Assembly (NCBI RefSeq): GCF_004802635.2
Contig: NZ_CP046052.1
Coordinates: forward strand, 1,116,001 to 1,180,000
DNA: 64,000 nucleotides
DNA from: Methylocystis heyeri
GTDB taxonomy: Bacteria; Pseudomonadota; Alphaproteobacteria; Rhizobiales; Beijerinckiaceae
Reading direction: 5' to 3'
The translations under genes and the position numbers were made by a program. Shown in pieces: positions 34,636 through 42,630 of the stretch. The notes under the pieces were generated by a model. It was not told the DNA's origin and made no database searches. It worked only from the letters and a program-made list of their open reading frames with translations. Position 1 is the first letter of the stretch, and each line of letters begins with the position of its first letter.

Positions 34636-35745
34636 ATGGATTTCTCAGCGAAAATTGCTGCGCTTGCGCAGCGGGCAGCTAAGCAGAAAGATTCGGTCGA
34701 GACTGAGGAGGCTACGAAGAACGCGTTTATCATGCCTTTCATCAGCGCGCTGGGTTATGACGTGTTCAACCCTCTTGAGGTCATACCAGAATTTGTTGCA
34801 GACGTAGGCGTTAAGAAGGGCGAGAAGGTCGACTATGCAATTAAACTCGACGGTAAGGTGATATTGCTCGTCGAATGCAAGCCCTGCAGAGAAAAGCTAA
34901 GCCCTCAACATATGTCTCAACTTTATAGATATTTTTCTGTCACGGATGCGCGGTTTAGCGTGCTGACTAACGGTCTCATTTATTGGTTCTTCACCGACCT
35001 CGAGGAACCAAACAAGATGGATGCGAAACCATTTTTCGAGTTCGACATATTGAACTACCGTCCATCGCATATAGATGAGCTAAAGAAATTTGCGAATGAG
35101 AATTTTGATGTCCCTCTCATTCTCGAAACCGCGAGCGATCTCAAATATGGTTCGATATTTATTAGAGAAATATCGACAGAAATAGATAATCCTTCAGACG
35201 AAGTCATAAGAATGCTCATATCTAGGGTTTATGAAGGAAAGTTAACGTCAAATATATTTTCGAAATTTAAACCTTTAGTTCAGAAGGCGATGAAAGATAC
35301 TGTCCGTGAATTGCTCAATCAGCGCCTGTCCTCCGCAATCGAGGATAGTCCATCGGTTACGGCGGTGGAATTGGCGCCTTCCGCTCCCCAGTCACCTCCC
35401 TTGACTATTGTGGAGGGCGCCGAGGAAGTGGTGACAACGGAAGAGGAAATCGAGGGTTATCAGATCGTACGAGCTATCGTTCGCGAAGTGGTGAAAGTCG
35501 AACGAATAGCTATGCGTGATTCGAAGAGCTATTGCGCAATCCTTCTGGACGACAACAATCGGAAACCAATTTGCCGGCTGCATTTCAACCGCGCCACGAA
35601 ATATGTGGGCCTATTCGACGCCGAGAAAAACGAAGAAAAAATAAGAATCGAGGTAATCGACGATATTTTCAGGTATGCGGATCGCCTGAAGTCAGTGGCC
35701 CTGAATTACGATAGCGGAAAAATGAGTCTTGCCGAGGTGAACTGA
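34636..35745 (+). CDS. Orphan type I restriction HsdR N-terminal-like nuclease protein
   Basis: This 369-residue protein starts with a domain like the N-terminus of HsdR (COG4748): VETEEATKNAFIMPFISALGY near residues 20-40, PEFVADVGVKKGEKVDYAI, and VILLVECKP, which give the PD-(D/E)xK nuclease pattern (Asp in KVDYAI, Glu and Lys in VECK). No helicase domain, HsdM or HsdS gene is near. The C-terminal part (about 240-369) is beta-rich and unassigned. Codon use is AT-richer than the neighbours, a sign of transfer. It may be an accessory or orphan defence or phage-derived gene. Confidence 0.75.
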   Translation: MDFSAKIAALAQRAAKQKDSVETEEATKNAFIMPFISALGYDVFNPLEVIPEFVADVGVKKGEKVDYAIKLDGKVILLVECKPCREKLSPQHMSQLYRYFSVTDARFSVLTNGLIYWFFTDLEEPNKMDAKPFFEFDILNYRPSHIDELKKFANENFDVPLILETASDLKYGSIFIREISTEIDNPSDEVIRMLISRVYEGKLTSNIFSKFKPLVQKAMKDTVRELLNQRLSSAIEDSPSVTAVELAPSAPQSPPLTIVEGAEEVVTTEEEIEGYQIVRAIVREVVKVERIAMRDSKSYCAILLDDNNRKPICRLHFNRATKYVGLFDAEKNEEKIRIEVIDDIFRYADRLKSVALNYDSGKMSLAEVN

Positions 35746-35753
35746 CGAAGGCG

Positions 35754-35842
35754 CGTCATTGCGAGCGAAGCGAAGCAATCCAGGGAAAAATTATCAATAT
35801 TATTGGTATGACTCTGGATTGCTTCGCTCTGCTCGCAATGAC
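35754..35842. repeat. Long inverted repeat (REP/MITE-like)
   Basis: Arms of about 29 bp: GTCATTGCGAGCGAAGCG... and ...GCTCTGCTCGCAATGAC, with two or three mismatches, around about 30 bases of AT-rich loop. Related half-copies (GTCATCGCGA, GCGATCCAGG) are at about 10518 and 49062. It follows the HsdR_N gene. Confidence 0.75.
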
Positions 35843-35916
35843 CCCTCCTTTTGGAGAGTTAAACTACATAATACTAGCCTGTTGGGACGATTCTTTTACC
35901 TCGGCGGTCGCCCCGT

Positions 35917-36513
35917 TCATCTACGATCGAGAATATCCTTCACCATCTGCTGAAGCAGCCCGATAGCGGACCCCCGGTCCAGCGCGGGGTCTCGCAGCGG
36001 CATGGCTTTCAATCCGTCGATGATCGCGATGATGACGACGGCCGTGGCTTCGGCGTCGAGACCGGGGTCGACGGCGCCGCGCTGCTGTCCCTTGCGCAAA
36101 ACATCCGCGAGTATGGCCCGCAGACCGCGGCTGTGCGCCTGGATCACCTCCGCCATGGCGGGGTTGCGCGCGCTTTCCGCCAGCATCTCGAAAACGATCT
36201 CCACGCCGGAATTGGGGCCGCTCGGCGCAAGTCTGCCGATCTCCTCCGCCAGTAGAGCCGCAACGTCGCCCTCCGGCGCCGACAGTTGCTCGAATCTCTC
36301 CCGCGTCCTCGCGAGCCAGGCCTGCGAGAGCGTGGCGACGATCGCGTCCTTGCTGTCGAAATAATGATAGAGGTGGCCGGGACTGATGCCCGCCTCCTTG
36401 CAGATATCCGAGATCGACGCGCCCTTGAGCCCGCTGCGCTCGAAACAGCGTCTGGCGGCGGCCAGAATCTCCAGCCGTTTCTCCTCGTGCCGGACGGGAT
36501 CGAGCTTTCTCAT
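35917..36513 (-). CDS. TetR/AcrR family transcriptional regulator
   Basis: This 198-residue protein has the N-terminal TetR HTH (about 12-60, ILAAARRCFERSGLKGASI, ICKEAGISPGHLYHYF). The C-terminal ligand-binding domain is helical. It diverges from the aldo/keto reductase gene, and the 100-bp shared region holds two matching palindromes, so it likely represses that gene and itself. The ligand is unknown. Confidence 0.92.
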   Translation of the reverse strand: MRKLDPVRHEEKRLEILAAARRCFERSGLKGASISDICKEAGISPGHLYHYFDSKDAIVATLSQAWLARTRERFEQLSAPEGDVAALLAEEIGRLAPSGPNSGVEIVFEMLAESARNPAMAEVIQAHSRGLRAILADVLRKGQQRGAVDPGLDAEATAVVIIAIIDGLKAMPLRDPALDRGSAIGLLQQMVKDILDRR

Positions 36514-36528
36514 GTCTGTCCTTAAAAC

Positions 36529-36544
36529 TAGAACGACCGCTCTA
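36529..36544. promoter_or_regulatory. TetR operator candidate 1
   Basis: TAGAACGACCGCTCTA, 13 of 16 bases equal to the second site at 36583. Close to the tetR start codon, it fits autoregulation. Confidence 0.65.
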
Positions 36545-36550
36545 TCAATC

Positions 36551-36580
36551 TTGACGTGCGATTGATTTTGTTTTTACATA
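36551..36580 (+). promoter_or_regulatory. Promoter candidate for the aldo/keto reductase
   Basis: TTGACG (36551-36556) and TACATA (36575-36580) are 18 bp apart. The second TetR operator begins 2 bp after the -10 box. Confidence 0.5.
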
Positions 36581-36582
36581 AA

Positions 36583-36598
36583 TAGAGCGATCGATCTA
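36583..36598. promoter_or_regulatory. TetR operator candidate 2
   Basis: TAGAGCGATCGATCTA, an imperfect palindrome between the -10 box and the start codon of the aldo/keto reductase, ideally placed to block transcription. Confidence 0.65.
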
Positions 36599-36613
36599 TT
36601 AAAGGAGCTTTCG

Positions 36614-37612
36614 ATGAAGCTGCGCCGCTTGGGAAAGAACGGCCCGGAGCTGCCCGCCCTCGGCCTCGGCTGCATGGGCATGTCGCCGCTGCGCCCGCAG
36701 CCGGGCCGTCATGACGCCGCAAAGGACGCGGAAAGCGTCGCGACGATCCAGGCCGCGCTCGACGCCGGCGTCCGCCTCGTCAATACGGGCGATTTTTACG
36801 GTATGGGCCATAACGAGCTGCTGCTGCGCGAAGCGTTGCGCGGGAGGCGCGACAAGGCTTTCCTCAGCGTCAAATTCGGCATGATGGTCGCGCCCGGCGG
36901 CCAGCCGCTCGGCGTCGACGTCAGCCCGCGCGCGGTCAAGAATTTCTGCAGCTATTCGCTGCAGCGGCTGGATGTCGAGGCGATCGATCTCTATCAGCCC
37001 GGCCGCATCCCCGCCTCGGCGCCGATCGAGGAAACCGTGGGCGCGATCGCCGAGCTCATCAAGGAGGGCAAGGTCCGCCATCTCGGCCTGTCGGAAGTGA
37101 CCGGCGCGCAGCTTCGCCGGGCCCATGCGGTTCACCCGGTGACGGCGGTCGAGATCGAATATTCGCTGGCCGGCCGCGCCATCGAGCGCGACCTCCTGCC
37201 GGTCGCGCGCGAACTGGGCGTCGGCATAGTCGCCTACAGCGTGGCGGCGCAGGGCCTTCTGACCGGCGCGATCAAGGGGCCCCTTCCCGCGCATGACGTC
37301 CGCAACTGGACGCCGCGATTCCACGGCGAGGCGCTGACGAAGAATCTGGAAGTGGTGGCGAAGTTCGCCGCCTTCGCGGCGTCGAAGGGCTGGACGCCGA
37401 CGCAGCTCGCCGCCGCCTGGGTCCTCGCGCAGGGCGAGGATATCGTGGCTCTGGTCGGCATGAGCAACCGCAACCGCATAGCGGAGAATATAGCGGCAGG
37501 CGCCATCGAGCTTTCGGCCGACGATCTCGCTGCGCTCGATCGAATGTTCGCGCCCGGCGCCGTCGTGGGAGACCGCTACGCGCCGCAAATTCTGCAGATG
37601 TGGCGTTCGTAA
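36614..37612 (+). CDS. Aldo/keto reductase
   Basis: This 332-residue protein has the AKR barrel with Asp and Tyr in NTGDFYGMGHNE, the Lys in LSVKFG, and the NADP-binding end ALVGMSNRNRIAENI. The fourth catalytic residue, usually His in YYLHR, is absent: the region reads LYQPGRI, as in several AKR subfamilies. It probably reduces an aldehyde or ketone with NADPH. AAGGAGC lies 7 bp before the ATG. Its regulator is the divergent TetR gene. Confidence 0.9.
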   Translation: MKLRRLGKNGPELPALGLGCMGMSPLRPQPGRHDAAKDAESVATIQAALDAGVRLVNTGDFYGMGHNELLLREALRGRRDKAFLSVKFGMMVAPGGQPLGVDVSPRAVKNFCSYSLQRLDVEAIDLYQPGRIPASAPIEETVGAIAELIKEGKVRHLGLSEVTGAQLRRAHAVHPVTAVEIEYSLAGRAIERDLLPVARELGVGIVAYSVAAQGLLTGAIKGPLPAHDVRNWTPRFHGEALTKNLEVVAKFAAFAASKGWTPTQLAAAWVLAQGEDIVALVGMSNRNRIAENIAAGAIELSADDLAALDRMFAPGAVVGDRYAPQILQMWRS

Positions 37613-37708
37613 ACCGGAACGGGCCGACGCCAGAGGTCGCGCTCGTCACCCCGCCTTGCTCGCCCCCGGCTCCCCTGCTAGCCTTCCCCGGTTATTGCAA
37701 CAGCAGGA

Positions 37709-38122
37709 TTGGTCCCCTTGCCTGATTTTGTGTACGGCCTTGCTTCCTTTGCGGCCTATTTCGCGGCGTCGATCGCCTTTTGCGCCGGCTTCTGCGTCGT
37801 CTATGTCCGTCTCACGCCACATAACGAATTCGACCTCATCGTGCGCCAGCACAACGCCTCGGCGGCGATAGCCTTCGGCGGCAGCCTGATCGGCTTCGCC
37901 ATCGCGCTGGCGGGCGCTATCCACAACACCGGGAGCGCGCTCGAATTCGCGGTCTGGGGCGTGGTCGCCTTCGCGACCCAGGTCATCGCCTATCAGCTGG
38001 CGCGGCTCGCGCATCCGGGCCTTTCGCACGCCATCGAGCAGAACGCGGTCGCGGCGGCGGTGTGGGTGGCCGCCGTATCCATTTCCGCCGGCGTCCTCAG
38101 CGCCGCCTGCATGAGCCCGTGA
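37709..38122 (+). CDS. DUF350 membrane protein (YjfL-like)
   Basis: This 137-residue protein has four hydrophobic segments (about 8-28, 48-68, 80-97, 112-130) with QHNASAAIAFGGSLIGFAIAL, the DUF350 pattern. The start is a TTG; another TTG three codons on is possible. It is the first gene of a three-gene set (DUF350, Gly/Ser/His-rich protein, glutathionylspermidine synthase-like protein) like E. coli yjfL-yjfM-yjfC. That set is linked to envelope stress in Psp-associated loci; the reaction is unknown. Confidence 0.75.
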   Translation: MVPLPDFVYGLASFAAYFAASIAFCAGFCVVYVRLTPHNEFDLIVRQHNASAAIAFGGSLIGFAIALAGAIHNTGSALEFAVWGVVAFATQVIAYQLARLAHPGLSHAIEQNAVAAAVWVAAVSISAGVLSAACMSP

Positions 38123-38126
38123 CGCC

Positions 38127-38519
38127 ATGGCCGATTCGAAAAAGGAATTCGGCAAGCGTGGCGTGAAGCCGCCGCCGGTGGTCATGCACGCCCCGGAAGG
38201 ACTCCCCGAGGCGCCCGACCCGCTCGGCCCCCTACAATTGCGCACGCTGACGATTACGGTCGGATCGATCGGCGCCACGGTGCTGGCGCTCATCGCCGCG
38301 ACCGAGGCGCTCCACAATTTCGACCAGCGTGTGGGCTGCGACACGCCGCAAGGGCCCAACGCCGATCAATCGACCTGCCGGCAGACCCAGAGTTCGGGCG
38401 GCGGCCATGGCGGCGGGAGCGGAAGCTCCTGGCATTCCAGCTCCGGGTCGGGAGGCCAACACGCCGCCTTCGGCGGTTTCGGCGGCTCCGGCGGCGGCCA
38501 TGGCGGGGGCGGCGAGTGA
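38127..38519 (+). CDS. Small protein with membrane segment and Gly/Ser/His-rich tail (YjfM position)
   Basis: This 130-residue protein has a short N-terminal cytoplasmic part, one membrane segment (about 40-60, LTITVGSIGATVLALIAA), a region with two Cys (VGCDTPQG, STCRQTQ) and a low-complexity tail of Gly, Ser and His. It is in the place of YjfM (DUF1190) but similarity to that family is weak by eye. It starts 4 bp after DUF350 and overlaps the next gene by 4 bp. Confidence 0.65.
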   Translation: MADSKKEFGKRGVKPPPVVMHAPEGLPEAPDPLGPLQLRTLTITVGSIGATVLALIAATEALHNFDQRVGCDTPQGPNADQSTCRQTQSSGGGHGGGSGSSWHSSSGSGGQHAAFGGFGGSGGGHGGGGE

Positions 38520-39673
38520 GGCGCGAAGCCTCCCCTCCCCGGCCCGACATGAAGGCGCATTTCGAGGAAATCGGATTCCTCTACGCCTACCAGGACGGCG
38601 CGCCCTATTGGGACGAAACCGCTCGATATGTCTTTTCGCTGAAGGAGGTCGAACACGAGCTGGAGCGGCCGACTCGGGAGCTTCATGCGCTCTGCCTGGA
38701 ACTGGTCTCGCGCGTCGTCGCCAGCGACGATCTGCTGGCGAAGCTCCGTATTCCGTCATTTGCTTTCGAGGCGATCAGGAAGAGCTGGATCAGGCGCGAT
38801 CCCTCGCTCTACGGCCGCTTCGATTTCGCCTTTGACGGCCGCGGCCCCGCCAAACTGCTCGAATACAACGCCGACACGCCCACGAGCCTTTACGAAACTG
38901 CGGTGGCCCAGTGGTTCTGGCTCGAACATCTGACTGCGCGCGGGCTTCTGCCGAAAGGCGCCGATCAATTCAACTCGCTGCATGAAAAGCTGATCGCGCG
39001 CTGGCGCGAGATCGGGCTCGGGCGCTTCCTGCATCTCGCCTGCATGGCCGGCGGCGTCGAGGACTCCGGAACAATCGCCTATCTCCAGGATTGCGCGCGT
39101 CAGGCCGGGCTCCAGAGCCAGACGCTCGACATGGGCGACATCGGCCTTCAGGAGCCGGTCTATGTCGACCGCTGGGGCCGCAGGATCGACTTCCTGTTCA
39201 AGCTCTATCCCTGGGAGTGGATGTTCGCCGATCCTTTCGGCAGGTCCGCGGCCCTGCTGCGCACGCGCTTCGTCGAGCCGCAGTGGAAGATGATTCTCTC
39301 CTGCAAGGGTATGCTGGCGCTGCTATGGGAAATGGCGCCGGGCCACCCCAATCTGCTGCCCTGCTATTTCGACGACGATCCCCGCTCCGCGCAGCTCGGG
39401 CCGCGCTATGCCCGCAAGCCGCTTTATTCCCGTGAAGGCGCCGATGTCGAACTCGTCGACGGCGACCGCAGGACCGAAGGAGACCGGGACGGTTACGGAG
39501 CGGAGGGTTTCGTCCGCCAGGCGCTTTGCCCGCTCCCTGATTTCGGAGGGAAGCGTCCCGTGGTCGGAAGCTGGATTATCGGCGATGCGCCCGCGGGCGT
39601 AGGCGTGCGCGAGGATTCCTCGGCCATAACCTCAAACCGCTCGCGCTTCCTGCCGCATGTGATCCTGGGGTGA
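38516..39673 (+). CDS. Glutathionylspermidine synthase family protein (YjfC-like)
   Basis: This 385-residue protein matches the preATP-grasp/ATP-grasp C-terminal domain of glutathionylspermidine synthase: KLLEYNADTPTSLYETA (ATP-grasp start), FLFKLYPWEWMF, ILSCKGMLALLWEMAPGHPNLLPCYF, KPLYSREGADV and a final GVREDSSAITSNRSRFLPH. The amidase domain of E. coli Gss is absent, as in YjfC. The substrate is probably not glutathionylspermidine. The GTG at 38516 is chosen because the N-terminus then fits YjfC-type starts (RPDMKAHFEEIGF). Confidence 0.85.
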   Translation: MRREASPPRPDMKAHFEEIGFLYAYQDGAPYWDETARYVFSLKEVEHELERPTRELHALCLELVSRVVASDDLLAKLRIPSFAFEAIRKSWIRRDPSLYGRFDFAFDGRGPAKLLEYNADTPTSLYETAVAQWFWLEHLTARGLLPKGADQFNSLHEKLIARWREIGLGRFLHLACMAGGVEDSGTIAYLQDCARQAGLQSQTLDMGDIGLQEPVYVDRWGRRIDFLFKLYPWEWMFADPFGRSAALLRTRFVEPQWKMILSCKGMLALLWEMAPGHPNLLPCYFDDDPRSAQLGPRYARKPLYSREGADVELVDGDRRTEGDRDGYGAEGFVRQALCPLPDFGGKRPVVGSWIIGDAPAGVGVREDSSAITSNRSRFLPHVILG

Positions 39674-39683
39674 GAGCGCCTTA

Positions 39684-40481
39684 TCAGCCCAACAGCGCCA
39701 TCGCCGCCTCATGGATGCGCCGATCGCCCGCGGCGATGATGGAGCCTCCCCCAGCCGCGCTGTCGCCGCTCCATGTCGTGACGACGCCGCCTGCGCCCTC
39801 TACGATCGGGATGAGCGCTACGATGTCGTAGGGGTTGAGATTGGTTTCGATCACGAGATCGACATGGCCGGCCGCGAGCGCGCAATAGGCGTAGCAATCG
39901 CCGCCGTAGCGCGAGAGCCGGACCTCTTTTTCGACGCGGTGGAAGTTGTCCCGCAGATCGGGATCGATCAGCAAGGGCGAGGTCGTCAGCAAGGTCGCGT
40001 GGGAAAGATCGGCGCAGGGCCGTGTCTTCAGCGCCCGTCTCTCCATGCCATTGCCGTTGCGCGCCGGTCCCCGCCAAAAGGCGGCCTCGCAATCCCCGGA
40101 AAAACGCTCACGGGTGAAGGGCTGATTCATCAGGCCGTAAACGGGGGCCCCGCGGTGGGTGAGGCCGATCAGCGTGCCCCAGGTGGGAAAGCCGCAGATG
40201 AAGCTCTTGGTGCCGTCTATGGGATCGAGCACCCAGACGAATTCGGCGTCCTCCTGCTGCGATCCGAATTCCTCCCCGATCAGTCCGTGGCCGGGAAAGG
40301 TGTCCTGAATCAGCCGCCGCATGGCGCTCTCGGCGGCGCGGTCGGCTTCGGTCACCGGATCGAAGGCGCCGCCGCGCCCTTTGTCTTCGGCGGTGAGAGC
40401 CGTACGGAAAAAAGGCAATATGGCCTCGGCGGAGACTTCCGCGAGCTGTTCCACGAATCTCTCGAAATCGACTGCTGTCAC
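39684..40481 (-). CDS. hisN: Histidinol-phosphatase, inositol monophosphatase family
   Basis: This 265-residue protein has the IMPase metal motifs: DPVTEADRAAE, GLIGEEFG (Glu), WVLDPIDGTKSF (Asp cluster) and NPYDIVALIPIVEGAGG. In Hyphomicrobiales this subtype (HisN) removes phosphate from histidinol phosphate. It is followed on the same strand by an N-formylglutamate amidohydrolase gene upstream (24 bp gap), an order common in the group. Inositol phosphatase activity is the main alternative. Confidence 0.88.
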   Translation of the reverse strand: MTAVDFERFVEQLAEVSAEAILPFFRTALTAEDKGRGGAFDPVTEADRAAESAMRRLIQDTFPGHGLIGEEFGSQQEDAEFVWVLDPIDGTKSFICGFPTWGTLIGLTHRGAPVYGLMNQPFTRERFSGDCEAAFWRGPARNGNGMERRALKTRPCADLSHATLLTTSPLLIDPDLRDNFHRVEKEVRLSRYGGDCYAYCALAAGHVDLVIETNLNPYDIVALIPIVEGAGGVVTTWSGDSAAGGGSIIAAGDRRIHEAAMALLG

Positions 40482-40505
40482 TCTCTGGGTCTCCAGGGGG
40501 AGAAA

Positions 40506-41468
40506 TCATTCCGCCGCGGCGCGCGGGGCTTGCGTCCGCCCGCTCTCGCCTCGGCCGATGCTTTGGACGAGCTCCGACAGCGCCTCTTGCAGATGCTGAG
40601 CCAGAAGCTCGAAGCGCTCGTTGCGCTCCAATGTGGCTTCGTTCATGTAAAGGCCGCGCGCGACCTCGATCTGCATCGCATGCCATCCGGCGCCGGGACG
40701 CCCGTAATGCTCGGTGATGAAGCCGCCGGCGTAAGGGCGGTTGCGGTGCACGTTGTAGCCGAAGCCGCGCAAGCGTCGCTCGATCAGATCCACGAAACCG
40801 GTGTCGCAGCTCGCCCCGAAACGGTCCCCGAGCACGAAATCGACCCGCCGTTTTTCCGTGCGCGCCGAAGCGCCGGGATCGCGCGCCGCGATCGTGGGCA
40901 TGGAATGGCAGTCGATCAATATGGCGAGGCCGAAAGCCCGGCGCGCTTCCTCCATCAGCGAGGCGAGAGCGGCGTGGTAGGGCTTGTAGAGTTTCTCGAT
41001 CCGTCTGAGGGCGTCCGATAGCTTCAGCTTGCCCTGATATATCTCCCGGGCGTCTGTCACGACGCGCGGAATGGTCCCGAGGCCGGCGGCGACGCGCAGC
41101 GACCTCGTATTGACGAATTCAGGCAGGTCTTCCTCGAACATGCGCGGGTCGAGCTCATAGGGTTCGCGGTTCACGTCGAGATAGGCTCTCGGAAAGCACG
41201 CCCGCAACATCGGCGCGCCCAAACCCCGGGCGCAGGCGAAAAGCGTGTCCACATAGGCGTCCTCGGACCGGCGCAGACTCGCCGAGTCCAGCCGCGCCTG
41301 CTGAAGGAAGCGCGCAGGGTAGACGCAGCCCGAATGGGGGGAAGAAAACACCAGCGGAGAAGCGAGGACCGGAGGCGCGACGATTTCAAAGGGGCGCGCA
41401 AGCTCGGGTTCGACCCCCTCGCCGGAGAAACCGGCGTCGCTCGACTCTTGCCGCGGGGCTGATTCCAT
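40506..41468 (-). CDS. N-formylglutamate amidohydrolase family protein
   Basis: This 320-residue protein shows VFSSPHSGCVYP, RACFPRAYLDVNREPYELD, DCHSMPTI and GGFITEHYGRPGAGWHAMQIEVARGLYM-like blocks of the family (here given only as short pieces). The histidines and Glu are probable metal ligands. The enzyme opens N-formylglutamate in histidine breakdown, but no other hut gene is near, so the true substrate is uncertain. It sits between hisN and cpdR, an order conserved in Hyphomicrobiales. Confidence 0.85.
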   Translation of the reverse strand: MESAPRQESSDAGFSGEGVEPELARPFEIVAPPVLASPLVFSSPHSGCVYPARFLQQARLDSASLRRSEDAYVDTLFACARGLGAPMLRACFPRAYLDVNREPYELDPRMFEEDLPEFVNTRSLRVAAGLGTIPRVVTDAREIYQGKLKLSDALRRIEKLYKPYHAALASLMEEARRAFGLAILIDCHSMPTIAARDPGASARTEKRRVDFVLGDRFGASCDTGFVDLIERRLRGFGYNVHRNRPYAGGFITEHYGRPGAGWHAMQIEVARGLYMNEATLERNERFELLAQHLQEALSELVQSIGRGESGRTQAPRAAAE

Positions 41469-41703
41469 GCGTCGCCGCCTCGTGCTATGTGTTTTTTATA
41501 GGGCCGGCGCCATAGCGGCTTCCAAGGCTATGGAGCCAGAATTTAACCCCTTGCGCAACCGCTTTCGCAAAATCCACGCCGTTTGCGCATGCAAACGGAG
41601 ACTGGTCAGCGCGCCGCGGGAAAGCTAAATGGGAACGATTAGGGTTTCACCTGATTTTTACTAAGAATCCGCACAACTGATGGAAAAGGAGAAGAGGAGC
41701 GTC
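41469..41703. other. Divergent intergenic region upstream of cpdR
   Basis: The region holds a TTAACC element at 41543-41548, a half-site like those bound by CtrA, and an AAGGAGAAG ribosome-binding region at about 41684-41692 in front of cpdR. Nothing else is recognised. Confidence 0.4.
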
Positions 41704-42078
41704 ATGACCGACCCGGCAGCCGCCAAGATCTTGCTTGCAGAAGACGACAACGACATGCGCCGCTTCCTGGTCAAGGCGTTGCAGCACGCAGGCTTTTGCG
41801 TCACCTCCTTCGACAATGGGCTTGCGGCCTATGACCAGCTTCGGGTGGAGCCCTTCGAGCTGCTGCTGACCGACATCGTCATGCCCGAGATGGACGGAAT
41901 CGAGCTCGCCCGCCGCGCCACCGAACTCGACCCCGACATAAAAGTGATGTTCATCACCGGATTCGCCGCCGTGGCGCTCAATCCCGACAATCAGGCGCCG
42001 AGCCAGGCCAAGATCCTTTCCAAGCCGTTCCACCTGCGCGATCTCGTCAACGAGGTGCACCGGCTTCTCGCCGCCTGA
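41704..42078 (+). CDS. cpdR: Single-domain response regulator CpdR
   Basis: This 124-residue receiver-only protein reads ILLAEDDNDMRRFLVKALQ, LLLTDIVMPEMDGIELARRA (the phosphorylated Asp in LLTDIV), FITGFAAVALNP and KILSKPFHLRDLVNEV: near identical to CpdR. In Caulobacter, unphosphorylated CpdR primes ClpXP to degrade CtrA and PdeA. The ATG at 41704 gives the family N-terminus; eight earlier codons are in frame. The RcdA gene is 550 bp downstream on the other strand. Confidence 0.93.
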   Translation: MTDPAAAKILLAEDDNDMRRFLVKALQHAGFCVTSFDNGLAAYDQLRVEPFELLLTDIVMPEMDGIELARRATELDPDIKVMFITGFAAVALNPDNQAPSQAKILSKPFHLRDLVNEVHRLLAA

Positions 42079-42303
42079 GGTCCGCCGAGGGCGCTTCGGC
42101 CGCGATCGCCGCGTGCGACCGCGCCGCGAAGCTGCAAAGCAAGGGTTCGTCACCCGGTTCGTCGCCTTGGCCGATCGGCGCTTCGGCTTGCCGAACGCCG
42201 AGCGATGAGCTAATAGCCAGCCAAATCCAATTCCGAAACGGTCGCCTGCCCGCGACGATTGTCGCGGAAGCGATCGTATTCGCCTTTCATGAGGTCTGCC
42301 GAG
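42079..42303. other. Intergenic region between cpdR and rpmE
   Basis: No gene or RNA family is recognised. The last bases hold the L31 ribosome-binding region (GAGGTCTGCCGAG). Confidence 0.4.
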
Positions 42304-42534
42304 ATGAAAAAAGACATTCACCCCGATTACCACACCATCAGAGTCGTGATGACGGATGGAACCGAATATTTCACCCGTTCGACCTGGGGGTCCGAGGGCG
42401 AGACGATGAACCTCGACATCGATCCCAAGACCCATCCGGCCTGGACCGGCGGATCGCAGCAGCTCCTCGACCGCGGCGGTCGCCTCTCGAAGTTCAATTC
42501 GCGTTTCGGCGGGCTCTCCTTCGGCAAGAAGTGA
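42304..42534 (+). CDS. rpmE: 50S ribosomal protein L31
   Basis: This 76-residue protein starts [19 protein letters not shown] and contains the TRSTWGSEG and [17 protein letters not shown] blocks. It lacks the Cys residues of zinc-type L31, so it is the Cys-free form by this measure. The ATG at 42304 is preferred over earlier codons, which do not match the family. A terminator follows. Confidence 0.95.
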   Translation: MKKDIHPDYHTIRVVMTDGTEYFTRSTWGSEGETMNLDIDPKTHPAWTGGSQQLLDRGGRLSKFNSRFGGLSFGKK

Positions 42535-42563
42535 GCTCGAGCGACAAACGAGATTGAAAATGA

Positions 42564-42600
42564 AAAAGCTCCCGATGCGAAATCGGGAGCTTTTCTTCTT
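42564..42600 (+). terminator. Rho-independent terminator after rpmE
   Basis: AAAAGCTCCCGAT, a 4-6-nt loop, then ATCGGGAGCTTTTCTTCTT: a 13-bp stem with a T-rich tail. It separates rpmE from the convergent rcdA. Confidence 0.85.
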
Positions 42601-42630
42601 TCCAGCATACGATGAGCCGGGGGTCGTGGC

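Noticed and set aside
42079-42303. A tRNA-like GGTTCGTC stretch
   Set aside because: No cloverleaf or acceptor stem could be drawn; no tRNA was found in the window.
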